The position numbers and the translations under genes were made by a program. From positions 682,001 through 746,000 of the forward strand of contig NZ_CP027062.1 of assembly GCF_002966125.1 (NCBI RefSeq): a stretch of 64,000 nucleotides of DNA, written 5' to 3'. The stretch comes from Pukyongia salina. GTDB lineage: Bacteria; Bacteroidota; Bacteroidia; Flavobacteriales; Flavobacteriaceae. Below, piece by piece: positions 45,262 to 54,017 of this stretch (positions are counted from its first letter, which is position 1; every line of letters starts with the position of its first letter). Below the pieces are notes generated by a model. It had not been told where the DNA came from, made no database searches, and worked only from the letters and a program-made list of their open reading frames with translations.

Positions 45262-46776
45262 ATGCCAATACCGATAGTTAATTCCATCGCTTCATGGTTT
45301 CTGAAGAAACGGTTTCACCAGATCGAACTCTTCCTGAAATACCCTGTTGAAGTGCAGGAAGAATTGCTTCACAATTTATTGCTGAAGGCAAAGACCACCG
45401 AGATCGGAATTCAGTACGATTTTGGGTCCATAAAAAGCTATAGGGAATTTACCGAAAGAGTACCTATCACTACTTACGAAGAAAATGAAGCCCGAATTGA
45501 ACGGGCACGACGAGGAGAAAGCAATATTTTCTGGCCCAAACCCATTAAATGGTTTGCCAAATCCAGTGGAACCACGAATGCCAAAAGTAAGTTTATCCCT
45601 GTAAGCCAGGAGTCCCTCGAAAATTGTCATTATGCCGCGAGTAAGGACCTTCTCTGTATGTACCTAAATAATAATCCCGATTCTCAGCTTTTTTTAGGTA
45701 AAGGCCTGCGATTGGGGGGCAGTAAAGAGCTCTATGAAGAAAATGGTACTGTTTTCGGGGATCTTAGCGCCATCCTTATAGATAACATGCCCTTTTGGGC
45801 AGAATTCAGCAGTACTCCCAGCAATGAGATATCGCTAATGGCAAACTGGGAGGTTAAGATGCAAGCTATCGTTAACGAGACCATAAAGGAGAATGTTACC
45901 AGCTTGGCCGGAGTTCCTTCCTGGATGCTTGTTTTACTGAATAATGTAATGGAGTCTACCGGAGCGAAAGATCTCTTCGAGATCTGGCCGAATTTGGAAG
46001 TGTATTTTCATGGAGGCGTAAGTTTCGAGCCCTATTTAGATCAATATCGTAAGCTTTTACCTCGTGACGACTTCAAATATTATGAGATCTATAATGCTTC
46101 TGAAGGATTTTTCGCTATCCAGGACCAGAATCACAGTAACGATCTATTGCTTATGCTTGATTACGGAATTTTCTACGAATTCATTCCAATGAGTACGTAC
46201 GGCACGCCTGAGCAGAAAGTGATCCCGTTGAGCGAGGTGGAAAAGGATGAGAATTACGCGATCGTTATCTCCACAAATGCCGGCTTATGGCGTTATAAGA
46301 TTGGCGATACCGTACGATTTACTTCGGTGAGTCCGTATAGAATACGTGTAACCGGCAGAACCAAGCATCACATAAACGTGTTTGGGGAAGAGCTTATCAT
46401 TGAAAATGCAGAAACTGCCTTGCGCAAAGTGTCGAAACTCACTCAAACCGAGATTGTGGACTATACTGTGGCGCCTATTTTTATGAAGGGCCGAGAGAAA
46501 GGTGCGCATGAGTGGATCATAGAATTTAAGACCCCTCCTAAGGATTTCGAAACTTTTACCATGCTGCTTGATAAGTCACTGCAGGAAGTAAATAGCGATT
46601 ACGAAGCCAAAAGGTTTAATAATACCACCTTAAATGCACCAAAGGTTCATTGTGGTAGGGAGAAACTGTTCTACGACTGGTTAAAGAAGAATAACAAACT
46701 GGGGGGACAGCATAAAGTTCCAAGGCTGTCTAATTCGCGAGAATATATAGAAGAATTACTTTCGTTAAATAACTGA
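45262..46776 (+). CDS. GH3-family acyl-adenylating/amidosynthetase-like protein
   Basis: 504 residues from the ATG at 45262 (MPIPIVNSIASWFLKKRF). It has the plant GH3 fold of the ANL superfamily: ATP motif FAKSSGTTNAKSKFIPVS (about 95-112), YYEIYNASEGFFAIQD, LWRYKIGDTVRF and RVTGRTKHHINVFGEELI. Plant GH3 enzymes conjugate amino acids to hormones through an acyl-adenylate; the bacterial substrates are mostly unknown. A SAM methyltransferase gene starts 2 bp after the stop, so the two proteins may act on one small molecule. Confidence 0.9.
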   Translation: MPIPIVNSIASWFLKKRFHQIELFLKYPVEVQEELLHNLLLKAKTTEIGIQYDFGSIKSYREFTERVPITTYEENEARIERARRGESNIFWPKPIKWFAKSSGTTNAKSKFIPVSQESLENCHYAASKDLLCMYLNNNPDSQLFLGKGLRLGGSKELYEENGTVFGDLSAILIDNMPFWAEFSSTPSNEISLMANWEVKMQAIVNETIKENVTSLAGVPSWMLVLLNNVMESTGAKDLFEIWPNLEVYFHGGVSFEPYLDQYRKLLPRDDFKYYEIYNASEGFFAIQDQNHSNDLLLMLDYGIFYEFIPMSTYGTPEQKVIPLSEVEKDENYAIVISTNAGLWRYKIGDTVRFTSVSPYRIRVTGRTKHHINVFGEELIIENAETALRKVSKLTQTEIVDYTVAPIFMKGREKGAHEWIIEFKTPPKDFETFTMLLDKSLQEVNSDYEAKRFNNTTLNAPKVHCGREKLFYDWLKKNNKLGGQHKVPRLSNSREYIEELLSLNN

Positions 46777-46778
46777 AC

Positions 46779-47600
46779 ATGGCCATCTCTATTCCCGATA
46801 CGGCCTTCGTAATCGCCTGCTATCGCGCTAATCATGAAGCAATGAGTTGCGACCCATTTGCAAAACTATGGGTTAAACCCGGCTTGCAGGCATGGGTGGA
46901 CGAATTTGCCGCCGAAGTTTCACAATATGATGAGATTCTTCATTGTATGAGAAATAGATACTTTCATAAAACCCTAAATGAAGTACTGGAGCACGATTCT
47001 AAACTTCTATGTATAAACCTGGGAGCTGGTTTTAGCATGTATCCGTATAATCTTTCTGAAAGTATGGTCACCATCGAGGCCGATTTCGAAGATGTGATCC
47101 AATTTAAAAAGAACGCAATTGCCAATTTCGAGGCAAAAGGGTTACTTCCGGCCAGGAACGTGATAAGGATCGAGTGTGATATCACTAGGAAAGAAGACCA
47201 GCTGCGGTTAAAATCCATGTTGGATAGCTATAAGAATTACAAAAAGGTGATCATGATAGAAGGGGTTTTCTTCTTCCTGAACAAAGATGAGATTGTATCG
47301 ATTATTGATTTTTGTCGTGATATCCTGGACACAGGAGATGTGCTGCTTGCCGAATCTTTCGAAGATCACACTAAAAAAACCGAAGTCTGGAATCGACTGA
47401 AGAACTATTTTGAGAAAGAGCTGCATTCTTCAGGCAATGCAACCACACTGCCATTTAGCTTTTATAAAAACCTCCCTGGATTTCATTTAAAGCGTAAAAA
47501 CAGCACCTTGGAACTCGCAAAGGAACTGCGCCTGGTACCCGAGAAGCTCGAAGAATTGGAGGTATTAAACGAATATTGCTATTTCCTCGTTCGGGAGTAA
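46779..47600 (+). CDS. LCM-type SAM-dependent carboxyl/O-methyltransferase
   Basis: 273 residues. The fold and motifs follow the leucine carboxyl methyltransferase (PPM1/TIGR00027) family: N-terminal RNRYFHKTLNEVL, SAM motif LLCINLGAGFSMYPYNL, the acidic VTIEADFEDVIQFKK, and MIEGVFFFLNKDEI. The members methylate carboxyl or hydroxyl groups of small molecules or proteins. It is 2 bp downstream of the GH3 gene and has no other partner in the window, so it is probably coupled to GH3 chemistry, for example methyl ester formation. That is inference. Confidence 0.83.
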   Translation: MAISIPDTAFVIACYRANHEAMSCDPFAKLWVKPGLQAWVDEFAAEVSQYDEILHCMRNRYFHKTLNEVLEHDSKLLCINLGAGFSMYPYNLSESMVTIEADFEDVIQFKKNAIANFEAKGLLPARNVIRIECDITRKEDQLRLKSMLDSYKNYKKVIMIEGVFFFLNKDEIVSIIDFCRDILDTGDVLLAESFEDHTKKTEVWNRLKNYFEKELHSSGNATTLPFSFYKNLPGFHLKRKNSTLELAKELRLVPEKLEELEVLNEYCYFLVRE

Positions 47601-47664
47601 TCAGTCTTGAAATTTGGCCAAAAAATACGCTTAATCGAAAATTATCGCTACTTCAACTAATAAA

Positions 47665-47696
47665 TTTGGTAGTACTTTTCTTACTTTCTATGTTTG
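47665..47696 (+). promoter_or_regulatory. strong candidate promoter for the 61-aa lipoprotein
   Basis: TTTG at 47665-47668 and TATGTTTG at 47689-47696 with 20 bp between them fit the Bacteroidota consensus well; the ATG follows at 47721. Confidence 0.65.
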
Positions 47697-47720
47697 ATTT
47701 AATAATTCATTATTGGGGCA

Positions 47721-47906
47721 ATGAAAAAAATCATATACATAGTGGCGATCCTCTTCTTTTCAGTTTCCGTGGTATCATGTGGAACTACTGTAAAGACAAT
47801 TCAGAAAGAAGAAAAGGTAGCAGGATACACATTAAAAAATAAGAAGGAATTAATGCAACAGAAGATTCTTAATAAAAAGAAGAAAACTGTTATCGCACAA
47901 CCCTAG
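47721..47906 (+). CDS. small basic lipoprotein
   Basis: 61 residues. Signal peptide IIYIVAILFFSVSVVSC with the lipobox Cys at residue 20, then GTTVKTIQKEEKVAGYTLKN and a basic KILNKKKKTVIAQP tail. The basic mature part contrasts with the acidic lipoproteins at 21-22 kb. It has its own promoter and a strong terminator, so it is an independent monocistronic unit. No family recognised. Confidence 0.7.
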   Translation: MKKIIYIVAILFFSVSVVSCGTTVKTIQKEEKVAGYTLKNKKELMQQKILNKKKKTVIAQP

Positions 47907-47923
47907 CTATAAGTAATTTCAAG

Positions 47924-47960
47924 AAAAAGCCTCAGGTTTGTTCCCTGAGGCTTTTTTTTT
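47924..47960. terminator. bidirectional terminator between the small lipoprotein and clpX
   Basis: AAAAAGCCTCAGG pairs with CCTGAGGCTTTTT, 13 bp including A/T flanks, 7-base loop. It serves the plus-strand lipoprotein and the minus-strand clpX. Confidence 0.85.
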
Positions 47961-47974
47961 AAGTCAATACATGC

Positions 47975-49207
47975 TTACGATACAGCCTTTAATTTCTTAA
48001 TGGTAGATTTATTGAGTTTCTCCTGAGCGTATTCCATGGTCACCGTAAGTTCTTTTTCATCACTTCCCGGCAGGTCGTACATAGCATCTGTAAGCACTGC
48101 TTCACATAAGGATCGCAATCCCCTGGCTCCAAGTTTATATTCGATAGCCTGTTCTACAATAAAATCCAACGCTTCTTCGGTGATCACAAAATCTATATCG
48201 TCCATTTCAAACAACTTTTTGTACTGTTTGATTATGGCATTTTTGGGTTCGGTAAGAATGGCTCTAAGAGTACCTTTATCTAACGGATTCATATAGGTAA
48301 GCACCGGTAAACGGCCAATGATCTCGGGTATTAATCCGTAATCCTTAAGATCTTTAGGGATGATGTATTTGAGCATATTATCCCGCTCCATGGTATCTTC
48401 TTTCTTGCTGGCGCTAAAGCCAACAGCCTGCATATTGAGCCTTTTTGAAATATGGCGATCGATCCCATCAAATGCACCACCGGCAATGAATAATATATTT
48501 TCGGTATCTACTTCTATAAATTTCTGATCTGGATGTTTACGCCCACCTTTAGGTGGCACGTTTACAGTGGTTCCTTCAAGTAATTTAAGTAATGCTTGTT
48601 GCACTCCTTCTCCACTCACATCACGAGTAATTGAGGGATTATCACTCTTACGGGCGATCTTATCGATCTCATCGATAAACACGATCCCGTTCTGGGCCTT
48701 CTCCACATTGTAATCGGCCGCTTGTAACAAACGGGTAAGGATACTCTCAACATCTTCTCCAACATAACCAGCCTCTGTAAGTACAGTAGCGTCCACAATG
48801 GCTAAGGGAACATTCAGCATTCTGGCAATAGTCTTGGCGACCAGGGTTTTTCCCGTACCGGTCTGACCCACGATGATGATATTACTTTTCTGAATCTCAA
48901 TATCTTCATCACTCTTAGGTTGTAGCAGTCGTTTGTAGTGATTATAAACTGCCACCGACATTACCTTTTTTGTATGTTCCTGTCCAATTACATAGTCATC
49001 TAAAAAAGCTTTGATAGACTTAGGTTTTTTAAGCATCAGCTCCTTACTAAGCTCGCTATTTGTAGAATGCAGAGCCTCCTCGATCACGATTCCATGAGCC
49101 TGTTCTATACATCGGTCGCAAATATGTGCATCCAATCCCGCGATTAAGAGGTTGGTTTCAGCTTTTTTACGTCCGCAAAATGAACATTCCAATTCTTCTT
49201 TCGACAT
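47975..49207 (-). CDS. clpX: ATP-dependent Clp protease ATP-binding subunit ClpX
   Basis: 410 residues. N-terminal C4 zinc-binding domain (CSFCGRKK ... HICDRCIEQ) that dimerises and recruits adaptors; AAA+ Walker [17 protein letters not shown], Walker [14 protein letters not shown], pore loop GYVGEDVE and sensor [19 protein letters not shown]. It unfolds substrates and threads them into ClpP. It follows clpP by 22 bp in one operon. Confidence 0.97.
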   Translation of the reverse strand: MSKEELECSFCGRKKAETNLLIAGLDAHICDRCIEQAHGIVIEEALHSTNSELSKELMLKKPKSIKAFLDDYVIGQEHTKKVMSVAVYNHYKRLLQPKSDEDIEIQKSNIIIVGQTGTGKTLVAKTIARMLNVPLAIVDATVLTEAGYVGEDVESILTRLLQAADYNVEKAQNGIVFIDEIDKIARKSDNPSITRDVSGEGVQQALLKLLEGTTVNVPPKGGRKHPDQKFIEVDTENILFIAGGAFDGIDRHISKRLNMQAVGFSASKKEDTMERDNMLKYIIPKDLKDYGLIPEIIGRLPVLTYMNPLDKGTLRAILTEPKNAIIKQYKKLFEMDDIDFVITEEALDFIVEQAIEYKLGARGLRSLCEAVLTDAMYDLPGSDEKELTVTMEYAQEKLNKSTIKKLKAVS

Positions 49208-49229
49208 AACTTAAAATTTAGACGGAATT

Positions 49230-49904
49230 TTAGTTTCGAGATAAGATCTCGTCTATCATTCCGTATTCTTTGGCTTTATCGGCCTTCATCCAGTAATCAC
49301 GGTCACTGTCCTCATAAACTTGTTCGTAAGTCTGGCCACTGTGATTCGCGATTATGCGATATAGTTCTTCCTTCAAGGTAATGATTTCTCTGGCAGTGAT
49401 CTCAATATCACTTGCCTGTCCCTGAGCACCACCCATAGGCTGGTGGATCATCACTCTGGAGTGAGTTAACCCGCTTCGCTTCCCTTTCTGCCCGGCACAC
49501 AGTAAAACAGCTGCCATAGAGGCGGCCATCCCGGTACAAATAGTGGCTACGTCCGGTTTTATAAACTGCATGGTATCGTAAATTCCCAGACCGGCATATA
49601 CGCTGCCTCCCGGCGAATTAATATATATCTGGATATCCTTGGAAGCATCGGTACTTTCAAGGAATAGCAACTGTGCCTGAACGATATTCGCCACCTGATC
49701 GTTTATTCCCGTACCTAGAAAAATGATACGGTCCATCATCAGGCGTGAAAACACGTCCATTGCCACAGCGTTCATTTGTCTTTCTTCAATGATATTCGGG
49801 GTGAGGCCTACAGGATACATACTACTCACGATAGTGTCGTAATACGTACTGCTAACCCCCTGATCTTTTATAGCAAAATCTTTAAATTCTTTACTGTAGT
49901 TCAT
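49230..49904 (-). CDS. clpP: ATP-dependent Clp protease proteolytic subunit ClpP
   Basis: 224 residues from the ATG at 49904; an in-frame ATG 48 bp upstream overlaps the terminator of tig and is unlikely. Catalytic S129 (CTGMAASMAAVLL) and H154 (RVMIHQPMGGA), with the Asp in YEDSDRDYWM. NSPGGSVYAGLGIYDTMQF is a family hallmark. It forms the tetradecameric serine protease chamber used by ClpX, encoded just downstream. The propeptide is short. Confidence 0.96.
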   Translation of the reverse strand: MNYSKEFKDFAIKDQGVSSTYYDTIVSSMYPVGLTPNIIEERQMNAVAMDVFSRLMMDRIIFLGTGINDQVANIVQAQLLFLESTDASKDIQIYINSPGGSVYAGLGIYDTMQFIKPDVATICTGMAASMAAVLLCAGQKGKRSGLTHSRVMIHQPMGGAQGQASDIEITAREIITLKEELYRIIANHSGQTYEQVYEDSDRDYWMKADKAKEYGMIDEILSRN

Positions 49905-49930
49905 ATAATTTGAGTCGTTTTCTGTATGAT

Positions 49931-49962
49931 AAAAAAAGCGTTGAATCACCACAATTCAACGC
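49931..49962 (-). terminator. intrinsic terminator after tig
   Basis: On the minus strand GCGTTGAAT and ATTCAACGC pair around a 7-base loop and run into seven T. It lies between the tig stop (49989) and clpP start (49904). Confidence 0.75.
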
Positions 49963-49988
49963 CTAAATATAACTATTTTATTGCTGAA

Positions 49989-51308
49989 TTAGGCGTATGC
50001 CTCCTTTATGAACTTGTCATAAGTTACCTCCTTTGTCTTCAGTTTGGCATTTTCCTTGTAAAACTGAAGCATTTTGTTGGTATTTAGTTGTTCAGACAGT
50101 CGCCTTACTTCTTCTTCGTTCGACATAATTCTACCTACTATGCCATCCAGCTCCTCATCGGTAGGGTTCATATTCCCAAATTGCGCCATCTGCATACGGA
50201 TCATATCCCGGGAATAGTCTTTCAATTCTTCGAAAGTTACCTGAAGCTTGTGCTCTGCCCTAAGTTTTCCTTCAATAAGTTGGTATCTCAGGCCTTTTTC
50301 GCTTTTCTCGAATTCTTCCTTTGCAGCTTCTTCAGAAAGCACTTCCTCTCCAGATTGCTGGATCCATCTTTGTAGAAATTCTTTTGGCAGATCGAATTTG
50401 GTATTTTCTATAAGCGATTCCACCACATCATTCAACAATTTCTGATCGCTTTGCTGTTCGAACTGTCGCTCGGCATCTTCTTTGATCTTTTCTTTTAATT
50501 GTTTTTCTGAAGTGACTACTCCTTCGCCAAAAATTTTATCGAATAATTCCTGGTTAAGATCTGCCATTTCGCGCTTGTTCACCTCTTCTATCTTCAAAGC
50601 TACCTCAATATCAAGGCCATGGGCAGCATCGTGATCTACACCCAGATATCGCTGATTGTCGTGTTCATCTTTAAATAGACCTTTGGTCTTCAACGTGATG
50701 GTATCGCCAACTTTAGCTCCAATAAGAGTTGAGAGTTGCTTTTTCCCTTTCACTATTTCGGTTTCAAAGGTTGCTTTTTTCTCTATTCCTTTTTCTTCAG
50801 AAGTAAAGGTACCTGTAACCTCATCACCTTTTTCGACAGTATCCTTTGCTATTAATTTACCGTATTGCTTTCGAATGGTCTTTACCTGGTTATTGATCAT
50901 TTCGTCATCGGCAACGATCTTGTAGTGTGTAACCGCCTTTCCTTTCAGGTTCACCTCGAATTCCGGAGCAAGGCCCAGATCGAACTCGAATGAGAAATCT
51001 CCAGCATCCCAGTCTATCTCTGCTTCATTTTTAGGAAGAGGATTCCCAAGAACATCCAGTTTCTCTTCAGTTAAGAATTTATGTAATTCGTTCTGAAGGA
51101 TCTTATTCACTTCATCCACCAATACAGCTTTTCCGTATTGTTTCTTCACCATCCCCAAAGGAACATGTCCTTTTCTAAAGCCGGGAATGTTCGCATTCTT
51201 GCGGTAATCCTTCAAAATAGTGTCCACTTTTTCCGAATAATCGTCTTTCGAAATATTCACGGTTACCACTGCATTTAGCGGATCGATGTCTTTTTTTGTA
51301 ATGTTCAT
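49989..51308 (-). CDS. tig: trigger factor
   Basis: 439 residues. The ribosome-binding N-domain has the signature IPGFRKGHVPLGMVKKQYG (about 42-60). A central FKBP-like module at about 155-235 (KGDEVTGTFTSEEKG, LIGAKVGDTITLKTKG) is divergent for prolyl isomerase activity, and a long helical chaperone arm follows (EEVRRLSEQLNTNKMLQFYK near the end). It meets nascent chains at the ribosome exit tunnel. The tig-clpP-clpX order is conserved in bacteria, but here a terminator separates tig from clpP. Confidence 0.95.
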   Translation of the reverse strand: MNITKKDIDPLNAVVTVNISKDDYSEKVDTILKDYRKNANIPGFRKGHVPLGMVKKQYGKAVLVDEVNKILQNELHKFLTEEKLDVLGNPLPKNEAEIDWDAGDFSFEFDLGLAPEFEVNLKGKAVTHYKIVADDEMINNQVKTIRKQYGKLIAKDTVEKGDEVTGTFTSEEKGIEKKATFETEIVKGKKQLSTLIGAKVGDTITLKTKGLFKDEHDNQRYLGVDHDAAHGLDIEVALKIEEVNKREMADLNQELFDKIFGEGVVTSEKQLKEKIKEDAERQFEQQSDQKLLNDVVESLIENTKFDLPKEFLQRWIQQSGEEVLSEEAAKEEFEKSEKGLRYQLIEGKLRAEHKLQVTFEELKDYSRDMIRMQMAQFGNMNPTDEELDGIVGRIMSNEEEVRRLSEQLNTNKMLQFYKENAKLKTKEVTYDKFIKEAYA

Positions 51309-51333
51309 AGTCTTTAACCTTTACCCATAAAAA

Positions 51334-51372
51334 TTGGGTTGCAAAAGTACAAATTTTAATGCAACCCAACAA
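51334..51372 (-). promoter_or_regulatory. tig promoter overlapping the upstream gene's terminator hairpin
   Basis: Minus strand: TTG at 51372-51370, 20 bp, then TACTTTTG at 51349-51342, a good -33/-7 pair. TTGGGTTGCA (51334-51343) and TGCAACCCAA (51360-51369) are perfect 10-bp inverted arms. On the minus strand the hairpin is followed by TTTTTATG, an intrinsic-terminator shape for the upstream 115-aa gene. Confidence 0.6.
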
Positions 51373-51394
51373 GCTTTTAAAGTCTGTGAATCTA

Positions 51395-51742
51395 CTATTG
51401 CTTTTTATTGTCGAGCACCGAATGAAAGATCGACTGCAGGATGGACAGGAGCAAACTAAACAACAATGCCCACCAGATAGATTCTACTGCAAATCCCGGA
51501 ATGAAATAATCTGCCATCATAATGATCACCGCATTGATGACAAGCAGGAATAGACCGAGCGTAATTATAGTAATTGGCAGGGTTAAAACCACCAATATTG
51601 GTTTTACTATGAATCGAAGCAAGGCCACTACTATAGCAACTATAATAGCAGATCCGTAGCCTTCCACGGCCACCCCCGGAAGAATCTTAGCCAGGATCAC
51701 TACGGCAAGCGCCGTGAGTAATAATCTTAAAATGGTTTTCAT
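51395..51742 (-). CDS. phage holin family IV-like membrane protein (PF04020)
   Basis: 115 residues, mostly hydrophobic with four segments: LLLTALAVVILAKILPGV, IIVAIVVALLRFIVKPIL, LPITIITLGLFLLVINAVII and a last helix at WWALLFSLLLSILQSIF. The pattern PGVAVEGYGSAIIVA and LPITIITLGLFLLVINA is typical of the Mycobacterial 4TMS holin family/DUF360. The name is historic; most bacterial members are housekeeping membrane proteins of unknown role and are not phage-linked. Its transcript likely ends at the hairpin that overlaps the tig promoter. Confidence 0.88.
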   Translation of the reverse strand: MKTILRLLLTALAVVILAKILPGVAVEGYGSAIIVAIVVALLRFIVKPILVVLTLPITIITLGLFLLVINAVIIMMADYFIPGFAVESIWWALLFSLLLSILQSIFHSVLDNKKQ

Positions 51743-51780
51743 AATGTTAGTTTTGAATAAAGGTAAAAAACAATTATCAA

Positions 51781-52563
51781 TTATCCTTCTGTGTCTTCAC
51801 CTGAAATAAAACGCGTCACACGATCGTAAAACTCCTTTGGGTTTTCGGCATGAAGCCAATGCCCGGCATTGCTAATTGTCACAATACTGGCAGCGGGAAA
51901 ATGTTTCTTGATCAGGATCTCATCCATCGCATTTATATATCCCGAATTGGCTCCTGCCAGGAACAAAGTAGCCCCGGTGTAGATGGCGTTTTCCGGTAAA
52001 GGTTTTCCCACTTCCTCAATTTCCCTGTTTAGAATTTCAAGGTTTGCCCTTAGGCCTAATACCCCTTTTTCCTTCCAGTAAAGATTCTTCAGTAAAAATT
52101 GCCTGATCCCTGCTTCTTTAATATACTTTGAGAGAACTTCCTCGGCTTCTCCTCTCGTTTTAATTCTTTCAAAATCCAACGAAAGTAATGCCTTAAAAAT
52201 GTCCTGATGGTGCTGCGGATAGGCTTTAGGAGCTATGTCGGCTACCAATAATTTTGATACCATATCCGGATGCTCTGTTGCAAATTGCATTGCGGTCTTT
52301 CCTCCCATGGAGTGCCCTAAAAGCAGCAGATCAGCAAGGCCGTGATGCTTGCAATAATTATACAGGTCGTTAGCAAGAAGCTCGTAGTTAAATTCGTCAC
52401 TATGAAAACTCCTGCCATGATTGCGTTGGTCTACAAGATGAATCTCAAAACCGAGAAGCGAGAATTGCCTGGCAAGGGTTTTCCAGTTATCCCCCATCCC
52501 CAATAAGCCGTGCAGGATGATAAATGGTTTTCCTTCCCCTATTATTTGTGAGTGTAAGATCAT
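51781..52563 (-). CDS. alpha/beta hydrolase (YbfF-like esterase)
   Basis: 260 residues. Canonical fold: oxyanion-hole HGLLGMGDNW, DQRNHGRSFHSDEF, nucleophile elbow LLGHSMGGKTAMQFA, and a late His in SNAGHWLHAENP. This block order matches the YbfF/ABHD11 type of esterases, whose natural substrates are uncertain. The start overlaps the pdxJ stop by 4 bp, so it is translated from the same mRNA as pdxJ. Confidence 0.9.
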   Translation of the reverse strand: MILHSQIIGEGKPFIILHGLLGMGDNWKTLARQFSLLGFEIHLVDQRNHGRSFHSDEFNYELLANDLYNYCKHHGLADLLLLGHSMGGKTAMQFATEHPDMVSKLLVADIAPKAYPQHHQDIFKALLSLDFERIKTRGEAEEVLSKYIKEAGIRQFLLKNLYWKEKGVLGLRANLEILNREIEEVGKPLPENAIYTGATLFLAGANSGYINAMDEILIKKHFPAASIVTISNAGHWLHAENPKEFYDRVTRFISGEDTEG

Positions 52564-53273
52564 TGTAGCTTCTGAAGATAGGATTTGATCACATTTTCAA
52601 GACCGTCGTAGATCGCCTCACAGATAAGCGCATGCCCAATAGAAACTTCAAGCAAATTAGGGATACTATCTTTGAAATACTTAATATTTTGAAGCGAAAG
52701 ATCATGACCGGCATTGATGCCAAGGCCTAACTCGTGCGCTAAATGGGCACATTCGATATATGGCTTTACCGCTTCTTTATTCCCCAGACTGTACTGGTGA
52801 GCAAAAGTTTCGGTGTAAAGTTCGATCCTGTCGGTGCCCGTATTTGCTGCACCTTCGATCATTCTAACATCCGGATCCACGAAAATGGAAGTGCGGATCC
52901 CTTTACTTTTTAATTCGGTGATCACCTCGCTAAGAAAATCGCGATGCTTCAGGGTATCCCACCCCGCGTTCGATGTGATGGCATCGACAGCGTCCGGCAC
53001 CAGGGTAGCCTGGGTGGGTTGAATTTGGAGTACGAGGTCAAGAAATTTATCTATAGGGTTCCCTTCTATATTGAACTCGGTATATACCACAGGTTTCAGG
53101 TCGAAAGCATCCTGGTAACGAATATGTCGTTCATCGGGCCTTGGATGAATGGTCACGCCGGCGGCACCAAAGCGTTGTACATCCTTAGCTACCTGTACCA
53201 CATTAGGCGCATCCCCTCCTCTGGCGTTTCGAAGTGTAGCGATTTTGTTGATATTTACGCTTAACTTTGTCAT
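52560..53273 (-). CDS. pdxJ: pyridoxine 5'-phosphate synthase
   Basis: 237 residues, the family's size. TKLSVNINKIATLRNARGG at the N-terminus, AAGVTIHPRPDERHIRYQD (phosphate and active-site loop), TLVPDAVDAITSNAGWD and LGINAGHDLSLQNIKYF are all PdxJ blocks. It condenses aminoacetone phosphate with deoxyxylulose phosphate to pyridoxine phosphate in the DXP-dependent B6 route. It diverges from the CBS protein gene by 85 bp and is followed by the hydrolase. Confidence 0.95.
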   Translation of the reverse strand: MTKLSVNINKIATLRNARGGDAPNVVQVAKDVQRFGAAGVTIHPRPDERHIRYQDAFDLKPVVYTEFNIEGNPIDKFLDLVLQIQPTQATLVPDAVDAITSNAGWDTLKHRDFLSEVITELKSKGIRTSIFVDPDVRMIEGAANTGTDRIELYTETFAHQYSLGNKEAVKPYIECAHLAHELGLGINAGHDLSLQNIKYFKDSIPNLLEVSIGHALICEAIYDGLENVIKSYLQKLQ

Positions 53274-53358
53274 TTGCTAAATTTGTGTAAGCAAAAATAC
53301 AAAGCTTAGGCAGGCTTTTACATCTTTATTTTAAGTAATTTGCATAAAAATTATCGCT

Positions 53359-54015
53359 TTGAATACCACACAATATATAATAAACGATATCAAACCTTTC
53401 GACATAGAAACGGCTATTAAGGAGGTGCAGGTTGCCTTTAATCAGTTGACGTATTCACATATACCGGTGACCAAGGATGGAAAATACGCGGGATGTATTT
53501 CAGAGACAGACGCTCATTGTTTTGAAAATGACAGGCACCTTACAGACTTCGCTTATGCCCTGGAACCCTTTTACGTGACCGATAAGACCAATTGGCTGGA
53601 TATACTTGAAGCTTTTGCCATGTACGGCAGCAATATCATGCCGGTTCTTAATTCGGAAAACAAGTATTTGGGATATTACGAGCTAAGTGATATCATGAAT
53701 ATCTTCAATGACACACCATTTCTCAACGAAGCCGGTGCTATTATAGTGGTTGAAAAAGGAGTTCGGGATTATTCCTTTAGCGAAATATGCCAGATCGTAG
53801 AGTCCAACGATGCGAAAATTCTGGGAGTTTTCATTTCTAAAGTTGAGAACGACACTGTTCAAGCCACAATAAAGATTGGTCACACGGGAATGAATGCAAT
53901 TGTACAGACTTTCAGAAGGTATAGTTACAATGTGGTCTCCAGCCATGATGAGGACAAATTCCTCGAAGATCTGAAAGAGCGTTCAAATTATCTCGACAAG
54001 TACCTAAACATGTAA
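53359..54015 (+). CDS. CBS-domain protein with a non-ATG start
   Basis: 218 residues if translation begins at TTG 53359 (MNTTQYIINDIKPFDIETAI). No ATG is available until about residue 88, in the middle of the domain, so a TTG (or nearby ATT/ATA) start is required. Two CBS motifs are seen: about 1-60 (TYSHIPVTKDGKYAGCISETD) and about 70-120 (GSNIMPVLNSENKYLGYYEL). A C-terminal half resembling ACT-like sensory folds follows (GAIIVVEKGVRDYSFSEICQ, SKVENDTVQATIKI). CBS pairs bind adenine nucleotides. It lies 2 bp upstream of nadK, so it may sense adenylates linked to NADP synthesis. Confidence 0.85.
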   Translation: MNTTQYIINDIKPFDIETAIKEVQVAFNQLTYSHIPVTKDGKYAGCISETDAHCFENDRHLTDFAYALEPFYVTDKTNWLDILEAFAMYGSNIMPVLNSENKYLGYYELSDIMNIFNDTPFLNEAGAIIVVEKGVRDYSFSEICQIVESNDAKILGVFISKVENDTVQATIKIGHTGMNAIVQTFRRYSYNVVSSHDEDKFLEDLKERSNYLDKYLNM

Positions 54016-54017
54016 TT

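Noticed and set aside
51395-51742. Prophage lysis gene (holin)
   Set aside because: The family name is historic; there are no other phage genes around it and the neighbours are core genes.
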